In this document: positions 60,574-60,777 of the stretch, one piece after another | Numbering within the stretch: the stretch's first letter is position 1 | Layout: each line of letters opens with the position of its first letter | From: an uncultured Clostridiaceae bacterium | Lineage (GTDB): Bacteria; Bacillota; Clostridia; Lachnospirales; Lachnospiraceae | Reading direction: 5' to 3' | Assembly: GCA_947177415.1 (NCBI GenBank) | Contig: CAMWUK010000009.1 | Span: forward strand, 1-60,777 | Length of the DNA: 60,777 nt | Translations under genes and position numbers: made by a program | The notes under the pieces: model-generated | The model's database searches: none | What the model was told of the DNA's origin: nothing | Seen by the model: only the letters and a program-made list of their open reading frames with translations

Positions 60574-60696
60574 TTTACCTCTACCTCCTTATGATTTTAA
60601 GTGTTTTATTATATACTTCACTTATAATACGATTGTTAAGAGAAAATCCTTGCATAAATTTTTATTTATTTAAAATTATGCCATGTTATCTTTATC

Positions 60697-60777
60697 TTAG
60701 ACTTTGTTGTCAATATTATCCTGTTCAAGTTCTCTTAGCCTTTCATTAATCCTTTTTGCTTCATTGCGGTTAAACAA
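60697..60777 (-). CDS. Partial gene, C-terminal 26 residues
   Basis: Reading the reverse strand from the window edge gives an open frame, ending RINERLREL, then EQDNIDNKV and a stop at 60697. Charged helical tail, product unknown. The rest lies beyond the window. The 60574-60696 gap is AT-rich and may hold the promoter of the His-rich gene (TATAAT on the reverse strand near 60615). Confidence 0.5.
   Translation of the reverse strand: MFNRNEAKRINERLRELEQDNIDNKV

Overview
The window looks like low-GC Firmicutes chromosome, most likely Clostridia of the Lachnospiraceae type. The evidence is AT-rich DNA with strong Shine-Dalgarno sites, a soj/spo0J-like ParA-ParB pair with a perfect parS inside parB followed by DUF4446 and serS, and a yaaR-holB-ricT-trmN6-rsmI-abrB housekeeping run. 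The parAB block suggests the region lies near the chromosome origin. I cannot name the species.

Layout. 1-2.9 kb: a membrane-anchored trypsin-like protease followed by small orphan genes (zinc ribbon, DUF6440 and unknowns). 2.9-9.5 kb: parA, parB, DUF4446, HD-GYP, serS, DUF3881. 9.5-11.1 kb, reverse strand: L,D-transpeptidase and tRNA-Arg(CCT). 11.6-18.6 kb: decarboxylase, guanylate-kinase-like, yaaR, holB, ricT, trmN6, then rsmI and abrB on the reverse strand. 19.2-27 kb: a secreted alpha-amylase and a 1582-residue leucine-rich-repeat surface protein with a buried cysteine-protease-like domain. 27-29 kb: a DUF2798 membrane protein behind a structured RNA leader, and a DUF3592-like membrane protein. 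29-39.3 kb: an antimicrobial-peptide sensing/resistance type locus (OmpR regulator, small intramembrane kinase, BceA-like ATPase, two near-duplicate BceB-like permeases, LytTR regulator and GHKL kinase), interrupted by an Rpn-family gene and carrying an ATPase relic. 39.5-46.3 kb: TraX, an M13 lipoprotein peptidase, an FtsX permease with its ATPase, and VanZ. 46.4-48.1 kb: an AAA/DUF1703 gene frameshifted by a 7-bp duplication. 48.3-58.5 kb: an amidase lipoprotein, adenylating ligase, DUF3737 and a small coiled-coil protein facing, across a LysR gene, a second small protein, an ABC exporter and three cyclophilin-like secreted proteins. 58.7-60.6 kb, reverse strand: ECF sigma factor (frameshifted), RsgI-like anti-sigma and a His-rich secreted protein, then a truncated gene at the window end.

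The most striking non-genic feature is a family of about 20 dispersed palindromic elements in the gaps between genes. Full-length copies (about 124-146 bp) share a layout: a terminal arm beginning GTAAC or GTTAC, hairpin 1, hairpin 2 with a TTCGC...GCGAA loop, and a terminal palindrome. Four subfamilies (A-D) have different stem sequences that remain paired. Minimal copies of 28-33 bp consist only of the terminal palindrome. Of 17 copies with both ends, 15 are flanked by 8-bp direct repeats (seven perfect, five 7/8, three 6/8). They therefore behave as non-autonomous transposable elements. The GTAA ends and 8-bp duplications resemble the IS66 family, but no transposase lies in the window. Two copies split terminator hairpins, one starts on a gene's stop codon, and one supplies the C-terminus of a kinase-like protein.

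All calls come from reading the sequence and its translations. No database search was run, so family names rest on recognised motifs.
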